46,415 bases of DNA, taken from contig NEUO01000008.1 of NCBI GenBank assembly GCA_002304315.1, positions 1-46,415 of the forward strand, given 5' to 3'. The notes below the pieces were generated by a model, which was not told where the DNA came from, searched no databases, and saw only the letters and a list, made by a program, of their open reading frames with translations. Made by a program: the position numbers and the translations under genes. The DNA comes from Verrucomicrobiia bacterium Tous-C4TDCM. Lineage in GTDB: Bacteria > Verrucomicrobiota > Verrucomicrobiia > Verrucomicrobiales > Akkermansiaceae. Positions 1-11,000 of this stretch are shown piece after piece (positions within the stretch are counted from its first letter, which is position 1; each line of letters opens with the position of its first letter).

Positions 1-115
1 GACGGAGTGAATCGAGGCGAAATCCGCCGATGACGGCTGCCAAGGCTAGGAATGGCCGGTCCCGACGAAAACCACCCCACTCGCTCAGCTGAATCAGCCG
101 GATTTGGGACAGGCT

Positions 116-268
116 CTAGCTACCGCCCTGCCCGAGTTTGACGACCTTACCGTGAACGATGCGCGGCGGCTCGGAAAGGCTCGCGGCTCCGGCAACGGAC
201 ACCAGGGCAAAGGCCAGGGCGATCCACCATGCGGGCAGAGAGGTGTTGCGGAAATCTCCAGTATTCAT
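116..268 (-). CDS. short secreted ORF at operon end, probably truncated
   Basis: This 50-residue ORF starts with ATG three bases after the stop of the upstream PPIase gene (TGA-TTC-ATG), so it is probably translationally coupled. Residues 12-29 form a hydrophobic segment (LPAWWIALAFALVSVAG) followed by AAS, which fits a signal peptide. The mature part is only about 20 residues (LSEPPRIVHGKVVKLGQGGS) and then meets TAG. The mature start looks like the beginning of a larger exported protein rather than a complete one. In-frame sequence downstream shows no convincing continuation, so a rearrangement is more likely than a simple nonsense codon. I do not recognise a family. It is shorter than many gene callers accept. 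Confidence 0.4.
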   Translation of the reverse strand: MNTGDFRNTSLPAWWIALAFALVSVAGAASLSEPPRIVHGKVVKLGQGGS

Positions 269-271
269 GAA

Positions 272-1297
272 TCAATGTTCGTTAGGTTTTGAAAGTGCCG
301 GAACCGCGGCTGCGGGGGGCTTTGGCGGCGGCGGGGCGGCTCCGGCCCGGGGTGGCAGGTCCGCGAGGGCCGCGAGCGCGGCAGGGAAACGCTCGGGCGG
401 TGCTTGGGAAACGATGCGGTGGGTGAATTGCTCCTGCAGCCGCTTGCGCTGTTCCTCGACGAGGCTTTTGCGGATTTCCGCGCTGACGGCCTCGAAGGGC
501 TTCAGCGCGGAGGCCCGGCGCTCGATCAGGCGCACGAGGAAAAGCCCGTCCTTGCCCGCCACGATCTCGCTGAGGTCGCCCGGGTTTTTCAGCGGGGCGG
601 CGAGTTCCAGCACCGCCTGGTGCCAAGGGTCGCTGCCGGGGCGGAGTTCCAGCCAGCCGAGGTCGCCGCCGATCAGGCGGGAGGGCTTGTGCTCGGTGTT
701 GCCCACGGCGGCGGGGCCGAAGCCGGCGGCGGTGGGGAACTGGTCCCCGCCAGCAATGACCTCGGCGCGGATTTGCTCGAGGCGCGGGCGGTAGCGATCG
801 ACCAGCGGCTGCTGGCCGCGGGTGTTGAACCAAAGCAGGGCCACGCGCACGGACTCGGGCTGGGTGAAGGCATTCTCGCGCTGCGCGTCGTAGCGGGCGC
901 GCACCTCGTCATCGGAGATTTTGACGGCCGCGAGCTGGGGCGCGAGCCGCACTTCCTGCAGGCGGGCGATGAGCAGCGACTCAATCTGGGCCGCGGTCTC
1001 GGGGTCGCGTTCCAGCCCGGCTTGGCGGGCGGCGGCGGCCAGCGTGGCTCGCTCCACCAGGCGGTCGAGCGCCTCCGTGCGGGCCTGCGGGCTGTCGGCC
1101 GGACCGGGGCGGGTGCTCCACCAGTGGCGGAAGTCGTCGCCGCGGACAGTCCAGCCATCGCCCTTGGCGAGCACGCCGGGCTCGTCCTGGGATTCCTTCT
1201 TCCCGCAGCCTGCGAGCAGCAGCACGGCGAGCACGCCGCCCCACAGGAGGCGGTGACGACGGACCACAATGGCGCGATGGGAGGCAGGAGCAGGCAT
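272..1297 (-). CDS. peptidyl-prolyl cis-trans isomerase lipoprotein (parvulin/PrsA-SurA type)
   Basis: A 341-residue protein with a lipoprotein signal: charged start, hydrophobic stretch, and lipobox LLAGC with Cys31. After lipidation it should face the periplasm. Residues about 45-130 are a helical SurA/PrsA-like N domain. Residues about 150-270 resemble the parvulin rotamase fold, with a GGDLGWL motif followed by GDLSEIVAGKDGLFLVRL. A basic helical tail and a Pro/Ala-rich C-terminus follow. Family members help outer-membrane or secreted proteins fold. The ATG lies two bases after the TAA of the giant surface-protein gene, so the foldase is made with that protein and may serve it; that link is inferred from context. 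No Shine-Dalgarno motif precedes it. Confidence 0.8.
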   Translation of the reverse strand: MPAPASHRAIVVRRHRLLWGGVLAVLLLAGCGKKESQDEPGVLAKGDGWTVRGDDFRHWWSTRPGPADSPQARTEALDRLVERATLAAAARQAGLERDPETAAQIESLLIARLQEVRLAPQLAAVKISDDEVRARYDAQRENAFTQPESVRVALLWFNTRGQQPLVDRYRPRLEQIRAEVIAGGDQFPTAAGFGPAAVGNTEHKPSRLIGGDLGWLELRPGSDPWHQAVLELAAPLKNPGDLSEIVAGKDGLFLVRLIERRASALKPFEAVSAEIRKSLVEEQRKRLQEQFTHRIVSQAPPERFPAALAALADLPPRAGAAPPPPKPPAAAVPALSKPNEH

Positions 1298-1299
1298 GA

Positions 1300-4200
1300 T
1301 TACATTCCAGAGGAGGAGAAGGTGGTGAGCTTGAGCTGAACATCATCCACCGTGTCCATGAAGCGCTGCATCGCGGCCGTCGGGTCACTGCCCAGCGAGG
1401 CGGCGGGGATGAAGAGGATCCATTTCGTGTTCCAGACCGAGCGGCTGAAGAGCTGGTTGTCAGCGTAGGCGGGGTCGCTGCCGGAGAGGGCGCCGCCCGC
1501 GGTCGGGTAGGCCCGGAAGTCGCCCAGCCGGGTGAGCTCCGCGAAGCGGCCGTTGAGGCTGTCCACCGCCGGGTTGAAGGCGTAGTCCCGCAGGTGGGTT
1601 GTGTTGATCGGGAAGGGCACCGGGATGCGCTGGGTGACCACGTTCCAGCCGCGGGTCTGGGGCACCAGCCCGTCTGAGTAGCGCATGATGTCCAGCCCCG
1701 CCGGCACGAAGTAGACCCGCGGCGTGGCGGCGAGCTGCTGCTTGCCGTCGGCCGACACATCGTAGCCGGAGAAGCCGACGCCGACCGAGCGCAGCTTGGT
1801 GGCGAAGTTGGCCGTGCTGTAGGCGTGGTCCGCCGCGGCGAGCGCGTTGCCGAAGAAGTTGCGCCCGGGGTTGATCTCGGTGGAGAACTCGATCTTGAAG
1901 CCGGGCTGGGCCGGGCCGAGCGGACTGGCGAAGGGGCGGCAGCGGCGGGTGAAGTCGGGGTCCTGGTTGAGGTCGGCCACCTGGGTGCTGGCCAGGTAGC
2001 TCTTCCAATTCTGGTTCGAGGAACTACTCCCATCGACTAGGATGCGCTTGCCCTCGGTGCGCAGCGAGAGGGTGGAGGTCTCCCACTGCGGATTGTTCAG
2101 CCCGATCTTGCTGCCAAGGAAGTCGTAGTTGGACTTGAGCTTGGCGAGGATCTCGGCCAGGCCGCCGTTGCCGACCTTGGGCGCGTCCCCGTCCCACTGG
2201 CCGAGCTGGCGCACTTTCATCAGGTCCTCAAGCACGCTCACGGCATTGGCTGGGTGGCCGGGCGAGAGGCTGGTCTCGTAATCGTAGGCCTTGGCCGCCA
2301 GCCAGGCGAGGCACACCGCGGTGTCCATGGTGCTCTCGTATTTGCGCGCGGCGTCGTCCCGGCTGAGGCGGGCGATCATGTCGCCGTAGCGGTTGCCCTG
2401 GGCGCGGCCGGCGAGCATCTTGTTCATCGCCGCGCGCTCGGAGACGAGGCGGTTGGCCTCGGCCTCCAGCGAGCGGACCTTGGCACCCGCCATGTTGAGT
2501 TCCTGGACGGCGGCCGCCATGTTGAGCCGCTTGGAGGGGTCCTCCTGCAGCTCGTTGGAGAGCTCCTTCAGCAGTTCGAGCAGCTCGTTGAACTCGCTGT
2601 AGACCTCGGCGTCGTTCTTTTCGAGAAGTTCGGCCTGCTCGGCAGCAATCTCGGCAATTTCCCTCAGAACTTCAAATGTGTGAGCAAACGCCCTTGCCGT
2701 CGCCATAGCGGCACCAGAGGCAAAATTAATCCCAAAAACAAATGGCTTACTCGGAGCATTTCCTCCCACAACCGTCAGGTTCACATCTGCTACGTCCCCT
2801 GCAAGATCAGCCGCTTCTACAACAGTTTCTCTTGCTTGTTCCACATTATATATAAGCAACTTAGTTACACTAATAAAGTCTTTGAGTCCGGAAACAATCC
2901 CGAGATACGTCTGCCGACTGATCTGCGCGCCATCGAGCGACACCAGACGCCGGTTGGCGTATTCGGCCAGATTGGCGAGCTTGTTGATGTAAACCTGGTA
3001 GTCGTCGACCGCCGTTTCCAGGGCGATTTCGGTGCGGAGCAAGTCGCCGAGCGCGCTCTGGATCTCGCCGGTGGCGGCCCGGCGACCCCAGCCCTCCGGG
3101 GCCTTGAAGGCGTATTGCGAGGTTTTGGAAATCGGGATTTCCACGGAGAGCGTATTACCGGGGGCCGCCGCGCCTTCACTGAAGCCATTGATGATGAGTT
3201 TGGGATACTGATCCTGCTTATCTTTGGAAAGGTAGAATTCGTCGAAGAGGTCCCTCATCTCGCTGTCATTCAGATTATTCATTCCCGTGGGCAGGAACTC
3301 GAGCTTGCTGCCGGTCGTTGAGAGCGAATCGTAGATCGAGATCCGCGCGTTCCGGAACGCCTCGGGCAGGCCGTCGGGGGTGTTAGCCGTGGGCAGCAAC
3401 TGCTCAACGGTGGTGGCGTCGAGATACGTGTAGGTGATGAGGTCGGGACCGGTGTAGCCTTCCTGGAAGATCTGGCCCGCGCCGATGGCACCGTTGTAAG
3501 GGGTGCCGAGCAGGGCGATGAGGCGGTTGCGGTAGTCGATGTCCTGCTCGATGGCCTTTTGCTTGAGTGCGCTGGTGTCGTCCCCGATCTGGCGCATGGT
3601 CTGCGAGGTGGCGCTGACGAAGTCGAGGGCGGCCTTGGCGTTGGATGCGGCGGCGACGGCGGACTCGTAGGTCTGCTGGAAGTGGGTTTTTCGCTCCCAG
3701 CCGTTGCCATCGTAGAAGGAATCCAGCCCGAAGCTGACGGTGTCGGGATTGACCCCGATGGGGGTGAGGCCTTGGTTGACGCCGTCCAGGGTCTGCTGGA
3801 TTTCCCGGAGGCTGCCGGCGAGGGCCTGCAGGTCGGTCTTGGCGGTCTGGCGGTTGATCAGGTTGAGCCCCTCGAGTGGCTGGCCGGTGGTGGGGTCGGT
3901 GGAGCCAGCGGGGAGGATGGCATTGCCGACCATCCAGTCGAAGACAGCGCCCTGGCCGGCGCGGTTGGCCCACTCGGAGACGCCCCAGGCGCGGGCGGGG
4001 TCGGCGGCGTCGGTATAGCCCTGCCACTGGGTGGCGGGGTCGGCGTTGTAGGCGTCGCGGTAGGTGGCCTTGACGATGGAGAGGCCACAGCGGGCCTTTG
4101 CGGCGGCGGTGCGGGCGAAGGATTGTTCGTCGAGGTAGTCGGTGGGGATGACGTTGCCAAGGAGGGAGTAGAGCTCCGCGCGGGCCTGCCAGTTGTAGTT

Positions 4201-5076
4201 GTCACGCTGGAGGAGGCCGTAGTGCATCTTGCTGGCGGAGAGGAAGTGCCCCCAGGCATCGCCGTGGCCCATGGGGAAGATCAGCCCGGCGTCGGTCTCG
4301 TCGATGAGGCCGTCGCGGTTGGCGTCGCCGATGCCGTAGTTGGCATTGTAGGCGGCCTCGCCGAGGCCCTTGAAGTAGTTCCAGAACAGGCGGTTCTGGA
4401 CCGGGTAGGACTTCAGGTAGTCGGTGCCGCGCAGGAGGGACAGCTCCTCCTGGAGGAGGCTGGGGACCTCGTTCGCGAAGGCGAAGATGTAGGGGTTGGC
4501 GGCGGAGAGCTGGGCGAAGTTCAGGGCGGTGTTGTCGGCACCGGCGGTGGTCAGGGAGAGGGAAGAGTTCTGGGCGTCGGTGTAGGCCTCGCCAGCCAGC
4601 AGATCGTAGAGCATGGCGAGACGCGTCGAGGCGAGGAGGAGGGCCTGGTTGGTCCCGAAATCGGAGGGATAGCCGTTCGTGAGATCCTTGGCGCGCTGCA
4701 GGACGGTCTCGTAGAGCTCGATGAGGCCGACGTTTTCGATGGCGTCCTTCGAACTGTTGAGGGCCACGGGGCCGACATAGGGACGTCCGGCTTGTCCGAG
4801 CATGCTGGAGCCGGTGGCCGGGGCGTCGCCGGTGAAGTCGGCGGAGAAGCGGGCCTCGTAGGGGTTGACGGCGTCGAGCACGCGCTTGACCCAGCCCATC
4901 AGAAGCTGGGGCAGGAAGCGGCGCGCGCCGCTGGCCTGGAGCTGCGGGGAATTGGCCGCGCCGGCCCACTGGTAGGGCACGCGATCCGCTGCTGAAGCGG
5001 CCGGAGCCCAGTTCGGCGAGGCGGCGTCCAGGTCGACGAGGCGCCAGGCGGTGTCGCGCACGCTGCCGGCGTCCAC
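1300..5076 (-). CDS. C-terminal part of giant secreted protein (separated by in-frame TAA)
   Basis: A 1258-residue ORF whose only available start is GTG, with no signal peptide. It lies in the same frame as the preceding 2320-residue ORF, separated only by TAA-ACC-CGG, so it is best read as the rest of one protein of about 3580 residues. Residues about 247-262 carry a dockerin/EF-hand-like calcium loop (GDANRDGLIDETDAG). Residues about 790-900 are rich in Glu/Leu/Ala and look like a coiled coil. The C-terminal part is mixed alpha/beta with no family I can name. The stretch encoded at about 2665-2925 is clearly more AT-rich than its surroundings, though the frame stays open. It ends two bases before the PPIase gene. 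Whether this ORF is translated alone is doubtful. Confidence 0.7.
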   Translation of the reverse strand: MDAGSVRDTAWRLVDLDAASPNWAPAASAADRVPYQWAGAANSPQLQASGARRFLPQLLMGWVKRVLDAVNPYEARFSADFTGDAPATGSSMLGQAGRPYVGPVALNSSKDAIENVGLIELYETVLQRAKDLTNGYPSDFGTNQALLLASTRLAMLYDLLAGEAYTDAQNSSLSLTTAGADNTALNFAQLSAANPYIFAFANEVPSLLQEELSLLRGTDYLKSYPVQNRLFWNYFKGLGEAAYNANYGIGDANRDGLIDETDAGLIFPMGHGDAWGHFLSASKMHYGLLQRDNYNWQARAELYSLLGNVIPTDYLDEQSFARTAAAKARCGLSIVKATYRDAYNADPATQWQGYTDAADPARAWGVSEWANRAGQGAVFDWMVGNAILPAGSTDPTTGQPLEGLNLINRQTAKTDLQALAGSLREIQQTLDGVNQGLTPIGVNPDTVSFGLDSFYDGNGWERKTHFQQTYESAVAAASNAKAALDFVSATSQTMRQIGDDTSALKQKAIEQDIDYRNRLIALLGTPYNGAIGAGQIFQEGYTGPDLITYTYLDATTVEQLLPTANTPDGLPEAFRNARISIYDSLSTTGSKLEFLPTGMNNLNDSEMRDLFDEFYLSKDKQDQYPKLIINGFSEGAAAPGNTLSVEIPISKTSQYAFKAPEGWGRRAATGEIQSALGDLLRTEIALETAVDDYQVYINKLANLAEYANRRLVSLDGAQISRQTYLGIVSGLKDFISVTKLLIYNVEQARETVVEAADLAGDVADVNLTVVGGNAPSKPFVFGINFASGAAMATARAFAHTFEVLREIAEIAAEQAELLEKNDAEVYSEFNELLELLKELSNELQEDPSKRLNMAAAVQELNMAGAKVRSLEAEANRLVSERAAMNKMLAGRAQGNRYGDMIARLSRDDAARKYESTMDTAVCLAWLAAKAYDYETSLSPGHPANAVSVLEDLMKVRQLGQWDGDAPKVGNGGLAEILAKLKSNYDFLGSKIGLNNPQWETSTLSLRTEGKRILVDGSSSSNQNWKSYLASTQVADLNQDPDFTRRCRPFASPLGPAQPGFKIEFSTEINPGRNFFGNALAAADHAYSTANFATKLRSVGVGFSGYDVSADGKQQLAATPRVYFVPAGLDIMRYSDGLVPQTRGWNVVTQRIPVPFPINTTHLRDYAFNPAVDSLNGRFAELTRLGDFRAYPTAGGALSGSDPAYADNQLFSRSVWNTKWILFIPAASLGSDPTAAMQRFMDTVDDVQLKLTTFSSSGM

Positions 5077-5082
5077 CCGGGT

Positions 5083-8000
5083 TTAGGTCTCGATTTTGGC
5101 CAATTCATCGGCGTGGCCGTAGCGGACGTAGAACAGCTTGTCCGCGAGGATCAGGTCGGGTCGGCCGGTGAAGCGGATGGAATTGAGGCCCTTGCCCTGC
5201 TGGTAGATCGACCAGCCGGTGGTGGACTGGTCTGGAGTCTGCAGGCCGTCGAGCGGGGCCACGTCGTGCACCCACCACTGGTAATAGACCTTGTCCGAGG
5301 CACCGCCGAAGCCCCCGGAGTGCACCAGTTCTACTTTTTCGTCAAAGGCGTCCTGCGGGGTGATGACCGAGATGGCGCCGCGGTAGCGCTCGTCGCCGAG
5401 GCGGATGACATGGAGCGTCACCGCGCCGCTGACCTTCTCGTCGTTGTTCTCCACCACGGTGACATAGCGCTCCTCTCCGGCGGCTTCGAGGAAGGACTCC
5501 GGGTTGGGGACCAGCGTGGCGCCGGTGCCGAGGCTCTTGAAGGAACGAAACTTGGTGGGCACCTCCTCCTCGGTCCCGTCTTCTTTGAGGAACTTGACCG
5601 TGCGCTCTCCCGGGGCCGCGAGCCTGAGACCGTGGGGAGAGCCGACCAACGGGGCACTCTGGCTTTCGGCGTGGCCCACGGGGTTGGACTGCTTGAAGAG
5701 TTGCTCGACGGCCTCCGCCCACTCGGAGTTGCCGGAGGCCAGGTTTTTCAGCGTCGTCACATCACCTTCCGTGATGACATTGGGCAGGATCTGGGCGATG
5801 GCGAGCGGTGGGCGCGTGAGGGAGGGGTCGCCGCTCTCGAGGCCGTTGACGGTGCCGCGGAACACGAGTTTGGCCTGCAGTGTGTCGTAGTAAAACCGCC
5901 GGCTGAGGGCGCCGCTGAGATCCTTGAAATACCAGCGAGAGCCGCTCACCGAGACCTTGGCCGGATTGGCGGGGCTGAGATCGTCAGGCATCTCCTCCTT
6001 GGCGTAATCCACTGAGACGATGTCCAGCAGGCGCATGAAGCGGGCGTTAAAGGACTCGAGGTCATCATCATTGATGGCCATGTCCGGCGTGGCGGAGTCG
6101 AAGGCGACCTCGCCCGAGGCCCAATTGATGACGGCGGGCAGGCCGGGAGCGGCGGGGTGGTCCGCCTTGTATTCGCCCCCGGCGTAGGCCAGGGTCTCGC
6201 CGCGCTTGAGCACGGGATAGTTTTCCTTCCAGTAGGCGCTGTAGTCGATGGCCCGGGCTTCGAAGCTGCCATCGGTGAATTTGGTGAGAGGATCATTCTG
6301 ACCGGCAACAGGCGGCAGCCAGCAGACCGGAGTGCCGTTGGCCTTGGCCTCCGTGCCTTCGCCCAGCCAGAAGCCCTGGGCCAGCGGATACCAGAAGCGG
6401 TATTCGAAACGGCCCGGAACGCGATTTTTCGCGTTATCCTCGATATCGCCTGCCACCACCCACGGCACCTCGTTCTTGTCGTGCCAGAGCGACTGCTGTT
6501 GAAGATCCTCAGAATCAACCTCAAACACCACGTTTTTGCCTTGGCTCTCGTTGAGGATGCGGACACCCACCGCCAGGTTCAGCGGATAGATCGGCGTGAC
6601 GAGGTCGCCGGCAAATGTCACTGTTGTGAATTCATAGCGCGGGTTTGCGGGTTGGGCCACGGGTTCGCCCGCCTCGTCCACCGGCAGGTGGGTCTTGGGA
6701 TCCCGCGCCGGAAACTCCTCCGTGCCCGCCAGCGGATTCCCGCTGGTCAGATCGAAACCGCGCGTCTCCCGCACCCGGTAGGCGATCATGCCAGGCTGGC
6801 CGGTGGTCGCGTCCGTGTATTGTCCGAGCACGAAGGGGTCCGACGTGTAGGTTGTTGATTCTGTCTTGTCGACGCGGTTGATGTATCGCTGCAGGGCAAA
6901 GAAGGCGCTTTGGCCGATATTCTTCGCGTTGTCGCCGGTCATGGCGGCAAGGTTCGACGGCGCGACGAGGGCATGCTCCTCGTTCGGATTGAAGCCCGGC
7001 TGTTCTCGGTCAGGCTGGTTGTAAACGGTGAGGTTGGTGTATTTGACCGGATCGAAGACCCGTTGGGGCTGGGGATTGGCGAGGGACTGGTTGACCCCCT
7101 CGCTGCCGAGTTGGCTGGCGATGTAGATCGCGGGGACGGTATCGTCATCATCCGCAGGGAAGTTGACATCATTGTAGTGGGTCAGCAGGTGCGGCCAGCC
7201 CACGGGCGGGTGGAGCAGACTGGCGGGATCGGAGCCCGGGTTTTCGTAGTAGCCGATGCTGAGTTGCTTTTCCTCCTTGAAGAGACCGCTCCAGTTTACC
7301 GGATAGACCGGACCCCACTTTCCGACGGCGGCACCTCGGTCGTAGAGGGTGGCGTTGTAGTTGGAAACCTCGTTGACGAGGTAGCCCGAGCCGTAGCCGG
7401 CGGTGTCGTCCACGCTGGTGATGCGCGAGGCTACGGTTTGGGCGGGGCCATCATTCTGACGGGTTTCAGGGGCAAGCGAACCGACCACGCGCACGGCGAT
7501 TTTCTCGCGGTTCAAGTCGCCGGTGGCCGCTCCGGTGGTCGGGCGGTAGCTGAAGACGAGCACCGTCCGGGCGTCGGACGTATTCTCGCTGAAACGGGGA
7601 CCCGAGGTGTTGGTCTTGTCCACCTTGGCCGAAGCCTGGGTCGAGAAGGCCTGCCGGAGGAAGCTCCAGCGGTCGGTGGCCGATGGATCGAGGTCGACCG
7701 GAAAGGGCGAGTCCGTTTTGGGCGAGACGAGGTAACGGTAGTGGGCGCCGGGGGTGGCGGGGAAGGAGGCGTTGGTGGCGTCGAAGGTGACGTTCGTCTC
7801 GTAGGCGGGCGCGGTCCCGAGGTAGTTGCCCTGGTCGTCCTCGCGGTAGGCAAGGGTCTCGGTGTCCGCCGGGAAGGCGGCTGTCACCTCCATGTGGTAG
7901 GTCTCGCCGGTGTTCCTGTCCTTCCAAGCCAGGGTGTAGGTGCCGGGCTTGAGCGGATACCATTTCTTTCCGACGTAATCCCACTGCCAGGAATCGCCCT

Positions 8001-11000
8001 GGCCGCCGGTCCAGCCCGGTTCATCATTGATCACCTCGGGCGCGGTCACGGCGGGCTGGCTGTTGGCGGTGACGGAGACGAGCACGGCGTCATCCGGGAG
8101 ATCGGGCGTCAACTGGGTGTCGATGGCATCCCGGCTGGAGAAATCGAGCCCCTCGCCGATGGCCAGCTCGGTGCGGTAGGTGGTCCTGTCGACCTCCACG
8201 GTCATGCTGCCGGGGGCCGAGACCGCCGGGATGAGGTAGGACTTCGCCACCCTGCCGCCATAGGTCGTGTTGGAGAGGGATTCCCGGGTGATCGGGTTGA
8301 AGTTGTTGATGGCGTTCGAGACCTTCTTGAGCGTGTAGCGCCGGTCCGGGGTGCGGTAGAGCGTGCCGACCTCGAGCCGCTCGCCCTCGGCGAGCCACAA
8401 GTCGAGCACCCGGCGGATCCCCGCGGCGGTCTGGGTCTGCTTGACGCTGCCGTCGAGCACACCATCGATCTTCTTGAAAAACGGGTAGTTTTGGAAGGCG
8501 GTGAGGGCGGTCTCGGGCAGACCGACGGCCATGACGTCGACGGTGAAGCGGAATTTCTTGTCCCACATCCAGAAGACGCGGCGGTAGTCGGCCATCACGC
8601 CCTTTTCACCGGGGTCGATGTTGTGGGTGGCGCCGGTGGTGGTGTCGAGGGGATTGAAACGGAAGCCGGGAAGCACCGCCGCCGCGACCTGCGCGCCGGT
8701 CGCGGTCTCGGGAAACACCGAGCCAAATCCGGCGGTGGCGAAGGAGACATGGCCCCCTTCGGCGGAGGTGGTGGTGAAGGCCCCGAAAGCGAGCTGTTCG
8801 CGGGCGAGGGCATACAGCTTCGAGGGTGGGAGCGACTGCTGGGTGGTGCCCGACGGGGCATAGGTGAGGGCGGGACGCCGCCCGCTGACTTCGTAGGCAT
8901 TGAGCTCGACGATGTGGTCTCCGGCGCCGAGGTGAAGAGACTGCTCGAAGTCGCTGGAGTCGTCCTGTTTTCCGTTGGGGTTCCAGATCCGGTTGCCGTC
9001 GATGAAGAGTTGTGCGCCATCGCCACCGCTCACTTGGAAGGTGTAGGTCCCGGCGACATCGGCGCGGAGCCGGGAACGCAGGGTCCATCCGTAGTAACCC
9101 GCCGGGCCGTCCGCGGGCGCCAGGTCGGGAAGCGCGAAACCGGACTGGATGGAGCTGGCCTGCACCGGGAAGGACGCCGTGTCGGCGACGCTGGTGGGCA
9201 GGGTCGTCCCCTCGCGGCGCTCGATGTAAACGCCGGCCATGTCGGCGGTGGGCAGGGTGTCAAAGGGGAGCTCGAGGCCAAGGGAGGCGTTCCCGGGGCC
9301 CACGAGGAGGGTGGTGCGGCCGCTGCGGACCTGGTCGATGCCGAGGGCGGTTTTACAGACGCGCAGGTTGTTGAGGCCGCCCGGGAAGAAGCCGTCCGCG
9401 GTGGCGGCACCGGTGGCGCGGGCCCCGATGGTGACCGTCTGGCTGCTGCCGGAGAAGTTCAGCGCCTGGTTGCCGGATCCCACCACCTTGCCGTCGCGAT
9501 AGAGGGTGACGGTGTTGGCGGTCTTGTCATTGACCGCCGCCCAGTGGTGCCAGCTGTTGTCGGTCAGTGCGGCGGGCGCCGCGACGGTGACGCCGTTGTT
9601 CGTCAGAAAGAACGCGTTCCCGGAGGTGAAACCGGCACGGAGCTGTGCGCCCGAGGCAGTGGAAGATCCCAGCGCGACCACATTCTGATCCGCTGTCATC
9701 GTGACGGGATCGCGCCGGGCCCAGAACTCGATGGTGAAGGATCCGTCGCCGCCGATCAGTCCAGTGCTCGCGGAGTTGGCGCGCAGGTGGTCGCCGCCGC
9801 CGGAGAGTTGCAGGAAGCGCTCCGGAGAATTGGGAGCGTTTTCGATGACATAACCCTTCGGTTGGAACTGGATGTCCAGCCCGTTGCCGGTGCCCAAGAT
9901 CTGCGAAAAAACCACCGAGTCAAAGTTGTAATTGAGCGGGCGGTAGTTGCGGCCGAGCGTGGGTTGGTTCGTCGAATCGGTCACGGAGGAGGCGGAGAGC
10001 CCTTGGATGTTCTCGGTGCCGGTGTTGACCTCCGCAAGGTAATCGAGTTCCCACTGCCAGTTCACCACGGTGGACTCGGTCAGCTTGACGGTGGACCCGC
10101 CCAAAAGGGGCTGGCCGCCGATGGAGCCGCCCATGAGCTTCGCCCGGTAGGCCGCCCGAAGCCGCATGTCATCCTCGGTGCCGCTGAGCGTTTTCCGGTA
10201 GCGGTCGAGATAGACGAATGGCGGGACGCTGAAAGTGACGGACTCGCCGGTGTGGTAGCTGCGGCGGCCACCTGGAGGAGAAACCAAGCCCGAGCCGAAC
10301 TGGCTGATGACGTCGAGCGTTACATAGGTATCGGCCGCGATGGAGACATTCCGGATTCGATGGGCCTGATTCAGGGCTCCGGTCTGGGCTCCGAATCCGA
10401 TGCGCCATCCCTCCGACTGGGAGGCCAAATATGACACGGGGATGTCCTTGAGGATCCGATACCCGTTCCAAGTGACGCTGACGAGCCCGCCGCCCTTTTC
10501 CAGGTCGCCCACGAGATCCACCTGGACCGGGACCCAGTTGTCCCCGGTCGTGAGCGACTGGGAATTGCCCGAGGCATCCTCGACCACCGGGTAGGCAGGC
10601 ATGCGTCCGGCCTGGCGGCTGCCGAGGAAGGAAATCCCGCCCTTTACAACCGAATCGTAGACCACCTCCACCGCCGGCGCGCTGTCGAGATCACCACCGT
10701 CAAAGGTGTCGAAGGTCACGGCGAGACCGCTGGCGAGACCGTCCACCCCGATGGGTTGGTTGGCGGCCAGTTCGGGGCCGAAGTTGAAGCTGAAACCGTC
10801 CGCAGGCGGGGTCGTGCCTCCGGTGGTCTGCACTTGGAATTTTGCCACCATGCGGCTCACCTTCTGCCGTGCGGGGATGGACTTGACGACCATGGTGCCG
10901 GACTGGCTATTGGTCGCCGGAGAGAGCTCCACGTAGGAAGCGCCCGCGGGTATTACCGCACTGCCTCCCAAGTCCACCTCGCCCCCGGTGACATCGTTGG

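Noticed and set aside
6910-10434. 1174-residue plus-strand ORF opposite the giant surface gene
   Set aside because: Gly/Val/Arg-rich composition typical of a GC-rich shadow frame, no recognisable motif, and the minus strand has clear LamG and PA14 domains.
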